64,000 nt of DNA from Limiplasma sp031549415 (lineage in GTDB: Bacteria; Bacillota; Clostridia; Christensenellales; Aristaeellaceae), in assembly GCA_031549415.1 (NCBI GenBank), contig JAVBPU010000002.1, positions 62,001 to 126,000 on the forward strand, given 5' to 3'. The translations under genes and the position numbers were made by a program. Each line of letters opens with the position of its first letter. Within the stretch, counting starts at the first letter, position 1. Below the pieces are notes generated by a model that saw nothing but the letters and a program-made list of their open reading frames with translations, was not told the DNA's origin and did no database searches. Shown here piece by piece: positions 1 to 9,053 of this stretch.

Positions 1-202
1 TGTACTGTTTGAGCAAGAAGCGGATGTACGCGCGGGTCTGGTGGATGCTTTGATGGGCGTCCCACAGCACGTGGCGGGCCACTTCCGGGTCCCGGGAGTA
101 TTCAAACAGGTCGGAAGCATCGCTCATGCGCACTGGACGAAGATACAGGCGCGGCGTGGTGAGCGTGGGCATTTGGTAAAAGGCGGAATGGAATGTCTCC
201 AT
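1..202 (-). CDS. GNAT-family N-acetyltransferase, N-terminal part (runs off left edge)
   Basis: The minus strand reads an open frame into the left edge. Its N-terminus contains TPRLYLRPVRMSDASDLF followed by SRDPEVARHVLW, the classic opening of RimJ/RimL-type GNAT enzymes that move an acetyl group from acetyl-CoA to an amino group. Only about 67 residues are present, so the acetyl-CoA loop lies outside the window and the substrate cannot be inferred. I place the start at the ATG at 202, which has a GAAGGAAG ribosome site 11 bases upstream; an in-frame ATG at 235 has no such site and would overlap the preceding gene. It follows the small membrane protein gene closely, as in an operon with the NUDIX gene. 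Confidence 0.8.
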   Translation of the reverse strand, partial: METFHSAFYQMPTLTTPRLYLRPVRMSDASDLFEYSRDPEVARHVLWDAHQSIHQTRAYIRFLLKQY

Positions 203-222
203 GAGTGGCAGTACTTCCTTCG

Positions 223-429
223 TTATAAAGTCCATGCAGGCAGAGCGGAAGCCAGGGCAGGGCCTTGCGGCAGAAAGTGAAAAGGCGCAATGGTCGGCGG
301 TGTGGAAAACAACAGGCCCAGTACCAGCAGGCAAAGGCCCAGCAGCAACAAAAGGGCAAAAGCAAGCATCGCGGCGCGGAAAGGCGTCAGGCCTTTCCTG
401 GGGGCAGAAGCGGAAGGAAAAGCTGGCAT
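223..429 (-). CDS. Small single-pass membrane protein, unknown function
   Basis: This 68-residue protein has a short basic N-terminus, one strongly hydrophobic helix at about residues 20-42 (rich in Leu, containing AMLAFALLLLLGLCLLVL) and a Pro/Ala-rich tail. Support for translation is good: AAAGGAG lies 7 bases before the ATG. It sits 67 bp downstream of the NUDIX gene and just before the GNAT gene, all on the minus strand, so the three are probably cotranscribed. I recognise no family. Confidence 0.6.
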   Translation of the reverse strand: MPAFPSASAPRKGLTPFRAAMLAFALLLLLGLCLLVLGLLFSTPPTIAPFHFLPQGPALASALPAWTL

Positions 430-496
430 AGGAACACTCCTTTGAAAATCCTTTCCATTTTCAGGGAAGTCGGGATGTGAAAGCCGGGTCCGATCG

Positions 497-1081
497 TTAC
501 ATAGGTGAGCTGATGGAAGGGCCAGCGCTGTGATTTTGCAGCCGCTGCCAGGCCATGAGCAGGGCCAGCGCGGTTTTCCCATCCGGCAGTTCGCCACGGT
601 CCACCATGGCCACCGCTTCCGCAAGAGGAAGCTTTACCACATCCAGGAATTCGTCCGCGTCCAGATGGGGCCTGCAAGGGGTGAGCCCGGTGGCCAGGTA
701 CAGGTGAAGCACCTCTGTGCAGTACCCGGGCGTGGGCAGCATGCGGGTGAGCAGCTCCACCTGGGCGGCCCGCAGGCCGGTTTCCTCTTCCAGTTCCCGC
801 AGCGCCGCTTTTTCTGGGTCCTCGCAGGGGCGGTCCAGCTTTCCGGCGGGGATTTCCAGGGTCATTTGGTCCAGCGCGATCCGGTGCTGGCGGACCAGCG
901 TCACATGCCCCTCTCCGTCCACGGGCACCACGGCGGCCCCGCCGTTGTGGTGTACAATTTCCCGCAGGGAAGTTTGGCCGTTGGGAAGGGCCACCTGCAT
1001 ATGGCTCACACGGATCAAAGCCCCGTGGAACACTTCCTCTTCCTGGATGGGGGTTTCTCGCAGCTTTGCATCATCAATCAA
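497..1081 (-). CDS. nudF: NUDIX hydrolase, ADP-ribose pyrophosphatase type
   Basis: A 194-residue NUDIX enzyme. The Nudix box reads from GKLDRPCEDPEKAALRELE to EETGL (about residues 80-104) and supplies the acidic REXXEE residues that bind metal. The preceding LEIPAGKLD and the following PTPGYCTEVLHLYLA are typical of the ADP-ribose pyrophosphatase branch, which splits ADP-ribose to AMP and ribose-5-phosphate. The length fits that family. The start is a TTG at 1081 with AGGAGG 9 bases upstream. Family assignment is firm; substrate is inferred from the subfamily. Confidence 0.9.
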   Translation of the reverse strand: MIDDAKLRETPIQEEEVFHGALIRVSHMQVALPNGQTSLREIVHHNGGAAVVPVDGEGHVTLVRQHRIALDQMTLEIPAGKLDRPCEDPEKAALRELEEETGLRAAQVELLTRMLPTPGYCTEVLHLYLATGLTPCRPHLDADEFLDVVKLPLAEAVAMVDRGELPDGKTALALLMAWQRLQNHSAGPSISSPM

Positions 1082-1231
1082 GGGGTTTCGCCTCCTGCAC
1101 TGGGGTCCTGGTTATGTATTCGGCATGCATGCCGCCTGTCCCTTGTGCCAGGGAGAAGAAAGCCCGCCGGAAAACCATGGGAAACAGGCGAAAATCCTTG
1201 CAGAATATACACATAATGACACTTTGCTTTC

Positions 1232-1260
1232 TTGACAAGCCCCCACGCACCCCTTACAAT
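1232..1260 (+). promoter_or_regulatory. SigA-type promoter for the large surface protein
   Basis: TTGACA (1232-1237) and TACAAT (1255-1260) are separated by 17 bp, close to the housekeeping consensus. The leader to the ATG at 1333 is about 65 bases. Confidence 0.8.
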
Positions 1261-1332
1261 GAAGGAACATCTGGCTGTGTTTTGCGGGTGTGCATCCAAG
1301 CGTACGCTCTTGCGATAAAAGGAGGAATTCCC

Positions 1333-4300
1333 ATGACGCTTTCATTCCCCAGTAAACTTCGTCGCCTTGGCGCCGGGCTCCTGGTATTGCTGCTGCTGGC
1401 GGCCCAGATGGCGCTGCCCATGGCCGCGGTGGCCCAGGCAGACCTTACCAGCATGCCCACGCTGGAGCTGACCTATCAGACCTCTGGCGAGGGCGGGACG
1501 CTAACCATGCAGGTGTTCCCCGCACTGAACGGGCAACAGCCCGTGTATTGGGCGCAACTGGCCCCAGAGGCATTCCAGTTTCCCGTTCTGCTGCATATCT
1601 ACCCTGCGGCCATGAGTCCCTACGTCTATACGCCGGAAAATGGTACGCCCCTGCAGGCGATGGATGCGATGGATTTTGCTGGGATGAGCATTCCCATCAC
1701 CGCGCTGCAGGATGGAAACCCTGTGGCCAGCTATCCCCTCTACCTGTCCAGCATTCCCATGCCGCAGATGCAGCCTGCCATGGTGCCCGTCAGCTATGTG
1801 GACGACCAGGGCAACCCGCCTTTTTTCAGCACCACAGTCCCCTGTTACAGCGGCCAGCCCAATGTGATTGCGATGGACGGAACGCTGGTGCCCGAGGGCT
1901 ATACCCTCACCAGCCAGGGCAGCGTGGAGGTATGGGTGGACGCGTTTGGCGCGGCCTCCCCTACCGAGGTCATCTTCACCTTTGCGGCCCCGCAGCAGCC
2001 TGTGACGGCTACGGTGACGGTGTATTACCTGGGCCTGAACGGCATGGAGCTGGCGGGCGCGCAAACCAAGACCCTGTCCCCCGGCACGCATGACATAACG
2101 CCGGATTTTGTTCCGGAGGGCTACGCGCTGAACTCGCCGTCGCCTGTGCAGGTGACGGTGGATGAGGCGGGAGGGGTCAGCCCGTCCAATGAAGTGGTCT
2201 TTGAATTTAAGGAAAAAGAAGTGGAACAGAACCAGGGGGACCCGCCCGGCGGCGAAACAGAACAGGACCCGCCCGCCGGCGAAACGGACCCTTCCGATGT
2301 GGAATGGACCCCCATTGGCCTGTATGGGCAAACCAACAAAAACAAGGTCAATTTCCGCACCCAGCCCATCGCCGGCACCCATTTGGCAGCCTCTGAGGTA
2401 CCCGAGGGGACCTATCTCTGGGTGCAGGGCAGCGGCACGGTGGCGGGAATTAACTGGTATAAAATCACCTATAACGGGACGGATTGCTATGTGATGTCGG
2501 AGCATGTGGCGGTGCTTTCCCAAGAGGACAGCGACCGGCACAACTACTCCCAGCCAAGCCCTGTGCCGGGCACGGAAACCCAGCGCCCCTCCAACGTGCA
2601 GGTGCTGGTAAGCTACGTGGACGCGGACGATCCCGCCCATGTGCTCTACAATGAAAATGTGACCTGCGCCCTGGGGAGCCGCACCGATGTGGTGGCGGAC
2701 CCGTCCAAGATTTCTGGCTACCACTTGGTGGGGGACGACATGGTGACGGTGGATGTGGACGCAAACGGCGCGGCCAGCCCCTCCACAGTGACCTTTGCCT
2801 TCCAAAAAACGGCGGTCAAGGGCTATTACACCATCGCCTATGTGGATGGAGAAGGGCAGCCCGTGGCTTCCAGCCAGCAGGTGGAGCAGGCTCCGGGCAC
2901 CTATGACGTGGTCCCCAGCCCCACCGACTTGCAGCAGGGCTACGTTCTGGCGGAGGGAACCCCCGCCAGCCAGCAGGTAACGATTGACGCCCAGGGAAAC
3001 GCAAGCCTCGCAACAGTGAGCTTTATCTACACAAAGCCTACGGTGAAGGGTTCTTATACCATCGCCTATGTGGATGGAAACCAGCAACAAGTGGCTTCCA
3101 GCCAGCAGGTCGAACAGGGGCCGGGTACCTATGATGTCGTGCCCAACCCTACCGATTTACAAGCAGGCTATGTTTTGGCGGAGGGAACGCCAGCCAGCCA
3201 GCAGGTCACCATTGACGCCCAGGGGAACGCAAGCCTTGCCACGGTGGCCTTTATCTACAGAAAGCCTGCGGTTCAGGCGCAAATTACCGTGGAATACAAG
3301 GACACCCTGGGGGCGAAGATCGCCGACGCCCAACAGGTGACTGTGAACGAAGGGGAAAACAACATCACCCCGGACATGGCCCGGGTGCCCAAGGGCTATG
3401 TGCTGGCAGGGGAAAGCTCTTTCCCCGTGACGGTGGACCCGTCCGGCGTGGCCGCCCCCGGCAGCGTGGCCTTTACCTTCCAGATTCCCGTGAACGAAAC
3501 AAAGATCACCGTCTTTTACAAGGATGATATCGGCGGCGATGTGATCCCGGCACAAACGGTGACTCTGCAAAAGGGAAACCATCCCATCACCCCCAACGCG
3601 GCCCTGGTGCCCACGGGCTATACCCTAAACCCCAGCAGCCCCACGTCTGTGGAAGTGAAGGTGGATGACCAGCTGGTGGCAACGCCCGCCACCGTGACCT
3701 TCCTGTATGACAAGCCTGCACAGTCCGCCACAGTGACCGTGCTGTATGTGGACACCGCCGGGAAAGAAATTGCCCTGGCGGAGCAGCGGGTGCTGGCGGA
3801 GGGCAGCCACAACCTGGCGCCGGACGAGAATCGCATTCCAGCCAACTACGCGTTGGCGGAGGGCAGCACGCCCACGCAGCCGGTGAACGTCACCCGGCAA
3901 GGGGTGGCCACCCCCACCAGCGTCACTTTCCGTTACCAGCAGGTGGCAGCGGATATGTACATCGGCTATGCGGTGACCCTTTCTCAAACCACCCTGCGGG
4001 ACAATGCCAACAATGATGATACCTCCATCATCGCCACATTGCCCAAGGATACCTTGCTGTACTTAAACGGCCAGGCCACCGTGGGAACCACCGTGTGGAG
4101 CGGAGCCCAGACGGTGCTGGGGGCGGATAAAAAGATCGGCATTCTGGTGGATAGCGCCACCAAGCACATCACCAAAGAGGAAGCGGACGCCATCATCAAA
4201 AAGTATAATGATGCGCATCCAACCCCTTCGCCCACCCCCACCGCCGCGCCTACCAGGGTTCCGGATCAGCTGACGGGGTACTACATCACCATCGGCGACA

Positions 4301-5676
4301 ACGTATACCTGCGGAATATGACCAGCGTGATGGCTCAGGCGAATCTGGTCATGTCCAAAAACACGGTGGTGTATGTAGGCGGGCAGTTGTACAATGAAGG
4401 CTATGGCTGGCATATTACCACCTATGGTCAGTACAGCGGCTATGTGCGGGCGGACCAGATGCGCAAGCTGAGCGATGTGGAAGTGCAGGCGTACCTGAAA
4501 ACCTTGAGTACGCCCACCCCCACGCCGGCGGCCACCGCGGCCCCCTATGATCCCAACGCCAAGTCCAGCTATGGCTACATCACCAAGGATGGCGTGAATT
4601 TCCGTATGACCCCCAACGGGTCCAAGATCAAGACGCTGAATAAGTATGCGTTTATGTTGGTCTATGGCACCAAGGAAGTGAACGGCGTCACCTGGTACAA
4701 CGTGAACCAGAGCGGAACCGTGGGCTGGATTCATGGGGACTACATGCACCAGATGAGCATTACGGAGCTGAGCGGCTTCCTAAACAGCAACGAATACCTG
4801 CAAGGCCTGCGCAATTCCGGCGGCACCAACAGCAACACCAATACCAATACCGGCACCAACAACTCCACGGGCAAGGCCACCCAGGGGAACATTTCCTCGG
4901 TGGAGGACTGGAACGTGGGCACCTGGAAGAACACGGGCGTCAACACCGGCCTCAGCGCCAGTTACGAGCCCTTTGACCCGTATTCCACCCCCGTGCCCAG
5001 CGCCAGCGCGGGCCCCAATGCCAGCGCTTCTGTGGAACCGGTGGCCACCTTTGTGATCGGAACCATGATTCCCATCACCTATGACGATGAAAGCAAGGAG
5101 ACCCAGACCGACTCCACCCCCTGGGGATTCATTGGCGCGGGCGTGGTGCTGGTAGGCGGCGCGGGCGGCGTATACGCCTATGCGCTGAACCAGAACAAAA
5201 AGCGCAAGGCGGCAGCCAAGGCCGCAGCAGCGGGACGGCGAGCCGGACAGCCCGGAAACCCCATGGGCCCAGGTGGCAAGCCGGGCCAAGCGCCCCAGAG
5301 CCCCTACGCTCGCCGGGCCGTGGCCGCGCCGCCCATGGCGGGAAGCCAGCAAAGAGGACAGGAACCGCAGGCTAGCGGGGGAATGCCTCCGTATGGGCGG
5401 CCCATGGGCACGCCGCCGCAAAGCGGCGCTATGCAGCCCCCCAGCAACCAAAGCGTCTTTGGCGCTCCCATGGGCGGCGGCACAAGCAGCCAGAACCCCT
5501 ATGCGCGCCCTGTGGGGCAACCCGCAGACCCCTCTGGCAGACCTCAGGGCTCCACAGGAAACCCCTATGTGCAGCCCATTGAGGCGGGCAGCACGGGTGA
5601 TGGGCAGCAGGGGCGGCGGGTGAGCCGCACCCAGCGGTACCAGAACGCGGAAGGCAATGAGGACCAAGACCGGTAA
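1333..5676 (+). CDS. Large modular surface protein: MucBP-like and SH3-like repeats, C-terminal TM, Pro/Gln-rich tail
   Basis: A 1,447-residue protein. The start at 1333 has GGAGGAATTCCC before it and begins a signal peptide (about residues 1-37, hydrophobic core GAGLLVLLLLAAQMALP). About eight repeats of roughly 70 residues follow, each with VxYxD near its start and a GY...P...V motif, resembling MucBP/Ig-like wall modules. Two of them (about residues 495-645) are nearly identical (VASSQQVEQ, AEGTPASQQVTIDAQGNASL). SH3-like modules lie at about 322-396, 875-945, 975-1060 and 1075-1150, separated by TPTPTP linkers. A transmembrane helix (about 1262-1287) is followed by lysines and a 150-residue Gly/Pro/Gln/Arg tail expected in the cytoplasm. 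No LPXTG motif is present. Likely a cell-surface adhesion or wall-binding protein; the ligand is unknown. Confidence 0.75.
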   Translation: MTLSFPSKLRRLGAGLLVLLLLAAQMALPMAAVAQADLTSMPTLELTYQTSGEGGTLTMQVFPALNGQQPVYWAQLAPEAFQFPVLLHIYPAAMSPYVYTPENGTPLQAMDAMDFAGMSIPITALQDGNPVASYPLYLSSIPMPQMQPAMVPVSYVDDQGNPPFFSTTVPCYSGQPNVIAMDGTLVPEGYTLTSQGSVEVWVDAFGAASPTEVIFTFAAPQQPVTATVTVYYLGLNGMELAGAQTKTLSPGTHDITPDFVPEGYALNSPSPVQVTVDEAGGVSPSNEVVFEFKEKEVEQNQGDPPGGETEQDPPAGETDPSDVEWTPIGLYGQTNKNKVNFRTQPIAGTHLAASEVPEGTYLWVQGSGTVAGINWYKITYNGTDCYVMSEHVAVLSQEDSDRHNYSQPSPVPGTETQRPSNVQVLVSYVDADDPAHVLYNENVTCALGSRTDVVADPSKISGYHLVGDDMVTVDVDANGAASPSTVTFAFQKTAVKGYYTIAYVDGEGQPVASSQQVEQAPGTYDVVPSPTDLQQGYVLAEGTPASQQVTIDAQGNASLATVSFIYTKPTVKGSYTIAYVDGNQQQVASSQQVEQGPGTYDVVPNPTDLQAGYVLAEGTPASQQVTIDAQGNASLATVAFIYRKPAVQAQITVEYKDTLGAKIADAQQVTVNEGENNITPDMARVPKGYVLAGESSFPVTVDPSGVAAPGSVAFTFQIPVNETKITVFYKDDIGGDVIPAQTVTLQKGNHPITPNAALVPTGYTLNPSSPTSVEVKVDDQLVATPATVTFLYDKPAQSATVTVLYVDTAGKEIALAEQRVLAEGSHNLAPDENRIPANYALAEGSTPTQPVNVTRQGVATPTSVTFRYQQVAADMYIGYAVTLSQTTLRDNANNDDTSIIATLPKDTLLYLNGQATVGTTVWSGAQTVLGADKKIGILVDSATKHITKEEADAIIKKYNDAHPTPSPTPTAAPTRVPDQLTGYYITIGDNVYLRNMTSVMAQANLVMSKNTVVYVGGQLYNEGYGWHITTYGQYSGYVRADQMRKLSDVEVQAYLKTLSTPTPTPAATAAPYDPNAKSSYGYITKDGVNFRMTPNGSKIKTLNKYAFMLVYGTKEVNGVTWYNVNQSGTVGWIHGDYMHQMSITELSGFLNSNEYLQGLRNSGGTNSNTNTNTGTNNSTGKATQGNISSVEDWNVGTWKNTGVNTGLSASYEPFDPYSTPVPSASAGPNASASVEPVATFVIGTMIPITYDDESKETQTDSTPWGFIGAGVVLVGGAGGVYAYALNQNKKRKAAAKAAAAGRRAGQPGNPMGPGGKPGQAPQSPYARRAVAAPPMAGSQQRGQEPQASGGMPPYGRPMGTPPQSGAMQPPSNQSVFGAPMGGGTSSQNPYARPVGQPADPSGRPQGSTGNPYVQPIEAGSTGDGQQGRRVSRTQRYQNAEGNEDQDR
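2815..3270 (+). repeat. Near-identical tandem coding repeat inside the surface protein
   Basis: Two adjacent units of about 228 bp (roughly 2815-3040 and 3046-3270) encode repeats that differ at only a few residues. The neighbouring repeats of the same gene have diverged much further, so this pair is a recent duplication and a likely site of length variation. Confidence 0.8.
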
Positions 5677-5693
5677 ATAGTTGGAGACCTGAA

Positions 5694-5721
5694 GGGAGAG
5701 CCGACGGCTCTCCCTTTTTTT
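5694..5721 (+). terminator. Rho-independent terminator after the surface protein
   Basis: GGGAGAGCC (5694-5702) pairs with GGCTCTCCC (5706-5714) across a 3-base loop and is followed by seven T. Confidence 0.92.
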
Positions 5722-5731
5722 GCGGCAAGGA

Positions 5732-5759
5732 TTGACAGCGTCGGGCAATGTGGTATGCT
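5732..5759 (+). promoter_or_regulatory. SigA-type promoter of the gatCAB operon
   Basis: TTGACA (5732-5737) and TATGCT (5754-5759) have 16 bp spacing and lie about 40 bp before gatC, directly after the upstream terminator. Confidence 0.8.
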
Positions 5760-5800
5760 GACAAAACCATAGGAAAAAAGCGAATCTGGGAGGGAACGCG

Positions 5801-6088
5801 GTGCTCACAAAAGAACAGGTGAAACAGATGGCTGCGAAGGCAGCGCTGGATTTGTCTGAAAAACAGGCGGAGGCCCTGCGAGGCCCGCTGTCCCAGAAGG
5901 AGGCCCTTGCCCAGGCGATGCCCTACGCCCCCGACGGGGTTGCTACGCCTGCGTTCTGCTGCCTTTCCGCCCTGCGGGGGGATGAGGTATGGCCCAGCTT
6001 GCCCCTTGGCCAGGCGCTGCGAAACGCAAAAAACACCCGGGAGGGATGGATTGCCCTGGGAGGCTTGGCGCGGGAGGTGAGCGAATGA
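5801..6088 (+). CDS. gatC: Aspartyl/glutamyl-tRNA amidotransferase subunit C
   Basis: The 95-residue product is the usual size for GatC, the small subunit that clamps GatA to GatB in the complex that converts Glu-tRNA(Gln) and Asp-tRNA(Asn) to their amide forms. The N-terminus (LTKEQVKQMAAKAALDLSE) matches the GatC helical region. The sequence is otherwise divergent, so the call rests heavily on position: the stop overlaps the gatA start (ATGA). It uses a GTG start with GGGAGGG upstream. Confidence 0.85.
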   Translation: MLTKEQVKQMAAKAALDLSEKQAEALRGPLSQKEALAQAMPYAPDGVATPAFCCLSALRGDEVWPSLPLGQALRNAKNTREGWIALGGLAREVSE

Positions 6089-7608
6089 AAAAAGAGTGTG
6101 GGGACCTCTGCCGCCAAACGGTGGCTGCGTTACGCGCAGGGCTGGAAAGCGGAGAAATCACGTCCGAGGCCATTGTTCAGGCCTATTTGGACTCCATTGC
6201 CATGCAAAATTCCGCCATCAATGCCTATGTGGAGGTAACCCCGCAGGAAGCGCTGGCAGAGGCGGAACAGGCGGATGCCCGCCGCCAAGCGGGTGTGCCT
6301 CTGTCGCCTTTGGATGGGATCCCGGTGGCGGTAAAGGACAACATTCTGTGGCAGGGAAAGCATTGCACCTGCGCCAGCCAAATGCTGGCGGATTTTGTGG
6401 CCCCCTATGACGCCACGGTGATGAAAAGGCTGCGGGCGGCGGGGATGCCGCTGCTGGGCAGGCTGAACATGGACGAGTTTTCCATGGGCGACAGCACGGA
6501 AACCAGCCTGTTTGGACCCACACGCAACCCCTGGGATTTGGCTTTTGTGCCTGGCGGTTCCTCCGGCGGGGCCGGGGCGGCGGTGGCGGCGGGCATGGCC
6601 CCGGTAGCCCTGGGCAGCGACACCGGGGGCAGCGTTCGCCAGCCCGCCGCCTTTTGCGGCGTGGTGGGGGTGAAGCCCGCCTATGGAACTGTCAGCCGCT
6701 ATGGGCTGGTGGCCTACGCCAGCTCTTTGGAGCAGATCGGCCCCATTTGCAAAACCGCGCAGGACGCGGCACTGGTCATGGGAGTGATCGCCGGGGCCGA
6801 CCCTAGGGACGCCACCAGCGATGGACGCCTGGCGGAAGGGTTTCGCAGGGATGCGCTGCAGGCTCTGCAAGAAAAAAGCCGCCAGGGGGAGAAGCCCCTG
6901 GAAGGCGTCACCCTGGGGCTGATGCAGGGTCCTTTGCACGGAGCGGTGGAGCAGGCCCTTGCCCAGGCGGTGCTGCATTGGCAGGCCCTAGGAGTCCGGT
7001 TTGTGGAGGTGTCTTTGCCTAGGCTGCCGCAGGCACTGGCCGCCTACGTGGTGATTAGCTGCGCCGAGGCCAGCAGCAACCTGGCCCGGTATGACGGAAC
7101 CCGCTTTGGCCACCAGGCGGAAGCCCTGGGGCATTGGGAGGCCCTGTGCGCAAAAAGCCGTCGGGAGGGCTTTGGCTTGGAGGTACAGCAGCGCATTTTG
7201 CTGGGAACCTGGGCCCTTTCCGGGGAGGAGCCCTTCAATTACCAGCGGGCCCAGCGGGTGCGGGAGGCCTTTGGGCAGGAGATGGACGCCGCCCTGGCAG
7301 GCTGCGATGGACTGTTGCTGCCCGTGACGGCCACCCCGGCCTACCCCATGGGGGAGAAGGCGGCAGGGCGCGTGGATGGGTACCAAGGGGACCTCTTTAC
7401 TGTGCCCGCCAATCTGACGGGGCTTCCGGCGCTGTCCCTGCCCTGCGGGCTGTCCCCAGAGGGGTTGCCCATCGGCATGCAGCTGCTGGGCCAGCGGGAG
7501 AGCTTGCCCTGGCTGCTGGCTTTGGGCCAGGTGTATGAACAGGCCTATCCGGTGGCAGTGGGCCAGCATCCCTATGACCGGCTCCAGAAAGGGGGCAAGG
7601 CTCCATGA
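6085..7608 (+). CDS. gatA: Glutamyl-tRNA(Gln) amidotransferase subunit A
   Basis: The 507-residue amidase subunit hydrolyses glutamine and passes ammonia to GatB. The amidase-signature Ser-Ser-Lys triad is visible: the lysine in PVAVKDNILW (about residue 84), the cis-serine in PGGSSGGAGAA (about 160) and the nucleophile in GSDTGGSVRQPA (about 182), followed by GVVGVKPAYGTVSRYGL. The correct start is the ATG at 6085, overlapping the gatC stop, with GGAGGTG 6 bases upstream; an earlier in-frame ATG would run back through gatC. The gene ends with a 4-base overlap with gatB, so the three subunits are translationally coupled. Confidence 0.97.
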   Translation: MKKECGDLCRQTVAALRAGLESGEITSEAIVQAYLDSIAMQNSAINAYVEVTPQEALAEAEQADARRQAGVPLSPLDGIPVAVKDNILWQGKHCTCASQMLADFVAPYDATVMKRLRAAGMPLLGRLNMDEFSMGDSTETSLFGPTRNPWDLAFVPGGSSGGAGAAVAAGMAPVALGSDTGGSVRQPAAFCGVVGVKPAYGTVSRYGLVAYASSLEQIGPICKTAQDAALVMGVIAGADPRDATSDGRLAEGFRRDALQALQEKSRQGEKPLEGVTLGLMQGPLHGAVEQALAQAVLHWQALGVRFVEVSLPRLPQALAAYVVISCAEASSNLARYDGTRFGHQAEALGHWEALCAKSRREGFGLEVQQRILLGTWALSGEEPFNYQRAQRVREAFGQEMDAALAGCDGLLLPVTATPAYPMGEKAAGRVDGYQGDLFTVPANLTGLPALSLPCGLSPEGLPIGMQLLGQRESLPWLLALGQVYEQAYPVAVGQHPYDRLQKGGKAP

Positions 7609-9053
7609 ACTATGAAACGGTGATTGGGCTGGAAGTCCATGTGGAGCTGCGCACCCAAAGCAAGATGTTCTGCGCCTGTTCCGCTGCCTTTGGCGGTGCG
7701 CCAAACAGCCAGGTGTGCCCGGTGTGCATGGGCCTGCCGGGGGCGCTGCCGGCGCTGAATGCCCAGGCGGTGCGCCTGGCGGTGCTGGCGGGCTTGGCGG
7801 TGGGCGCGCAAATTCAGCCCCAAAGCCGGTTTGACCGCAAGCATTACTTCTATCCCGACTTGCCCAAGGGCTATCAAATCAGCCAGTTTTATGAGCCCCT
7901 TTGCCTGGGCGGGCACATTCGCATTGAAACCGCTGCCGGTGACAAAACCATTGGCATTGCGCGCATCCATATGGAGGAGGATGCGGGCAGGCTTCTGCAT
8001 GACGGCCAGGGGGAAACGCTGTTGGACTTGAACCGCTGCGGCGTGCCCCTCATCGAAATTGTATCCCAGCCGGACCTGCGCGGCGCGGAGGAGGCGGTGG
8101 CCTATTTGCGGAAGCTGCGGGGCATTTTGACCTATGCCGGGGTGAGCGACTGCAAAATGAACGAAGGAAGCCTGCGCTGCGATGTAAACCTGAGCCTGCG
8201 AAAGCCCGGACAGCCCCTGGGCGTACGAACGGAAATGAAAAACCTGAACTCGTTTCAAAGCGTGGAAAGGGCCATCGAGGCAGAGCGGGCCCGGCAGAGG
8301 GCGGCGCTGGAACAGGGAGATGCGATTCTGCAGGAAACCCGCGGCTTTGACGCCAAAACAGGCTGTACCTACGCCATGCGCCCCAAGGAAAACAGCGGGG
8401 AGTACCGGTTTTTCCCGGAGCCGGATTTGCCCGCCCTTTCTTTGACAGAGACGGATATCGAGGCATTGCGGACCCTGATTCCGGCTTTGCCGGAGGAGCG
8501 AAAGCAGCAATTCCAGCAGCGGTATGGGCTGACCCCCTATGCGGCAGAGCAGCTGACGGCGGAGCGTGAGCTGGCGGAGTATTTTGAGAAAGCGGCAAAA
8601 CAGGCCCGCCATCCGGTGACCGTGGCGAACCTGCTACTGGGGGAGGTTTTTGCGCAAATGGCCCTTCGGGCCACCCTGGGCGCGGCCGTCCGAGAAGCAG
8701 TGCCGCCCATAGCACCCCAGCATCTGGCGGCGCTGGCAGACCTGCTGGCGGAGGGGCGCGTCAACAGCTCCACAGGGAACCGCATCGTGGAAGCCCTCTT
8801 TGAAACGGACTGCGACCCGGAGGCCTATGCCGCCGCCCAGGGGCTGTTCGTGCTGACAGAGGAAGGCATACTGCGGGAGCTGGCTCTTCAGGCCATGACA
8901 GAGAACCCTGCCCTGGTAGACAGCTACCGGGCAGGGAAAACAAAGGTGTTACAGGCGTTGATGGGCAAGGCCATGGCCCTTTCCCAGGGGAAGGCCCAGC
9001 CGGAGCAGTTGCAGGAGCTGTTGGTTCAAGCGCTGGCGGAAACGAAGCTTTGA
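7605..9053 (+). CDS. gatB: Aspartyl/glutamyl-tRNA amidotransferase subunit B
   Basis: The 482-residue GatB is the tRNA-binding kinase/amidotransferase subunit. Its hallmark opening YETVIGLEVHVELRTQSKMF, the cysteine pair in CPVCMGLPG, FDRKHYFYPDLPKGYQISQ and the C-terminal tail domain with GRVNSSTGNRI are all present, and length is normal. It starts in the ATGA overlap with gatA. Its last 28 bases overlap the end of the convergent exported-protein gene on the minus strand. Confidence 0.97.
   Translation: MNYETVIGLEVHVELRTQSKMFCACSAAFGGAPNSQVCPVCMGLPGALPALNAQAVRLAVLAGLAVGAQIQPQSRFDRKHYFYPDLPKGYQISQFYEPLCLGGHIRIETAAGDKTIGIARIHMEEDAGRLLHDGQGETLLDLNRCGVPLIEIVSQPDLRGAEEAVAYLRKLRGILTYAGVSDCKMNEGSLRCDVNLSLRKPGQPLGVRTEMKNLNSFQSVERAIEAERARQRAALEQGDAILQETRGFDAKTGCTYAMRPKENSGEYRFFPEPDLPALSLTETDIEALRTLIPALPEERKQQFQQRYGLTPYAAEQLTAERELAEYFEKAAKQARHPVTVANLLLGEVFAQMALRATLGAAVREAVPPIAPQHLAALADLLAEGRVNSSTGNRIVEALFETDCDPEAYAAAQGLFVLTEEGILRELALQAMTENPALVDSYRAGKTKVLQALMGKAMALSQGKAQPEQLQELLVQALAETKL

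Noticed and set aside
1501..3090. Long antisense frame of 529 codons in the surface protein gene
   Set aside because: It is a shadow of the repeat-rich coding strand: His/Arg-rich composition and no ribosome site.
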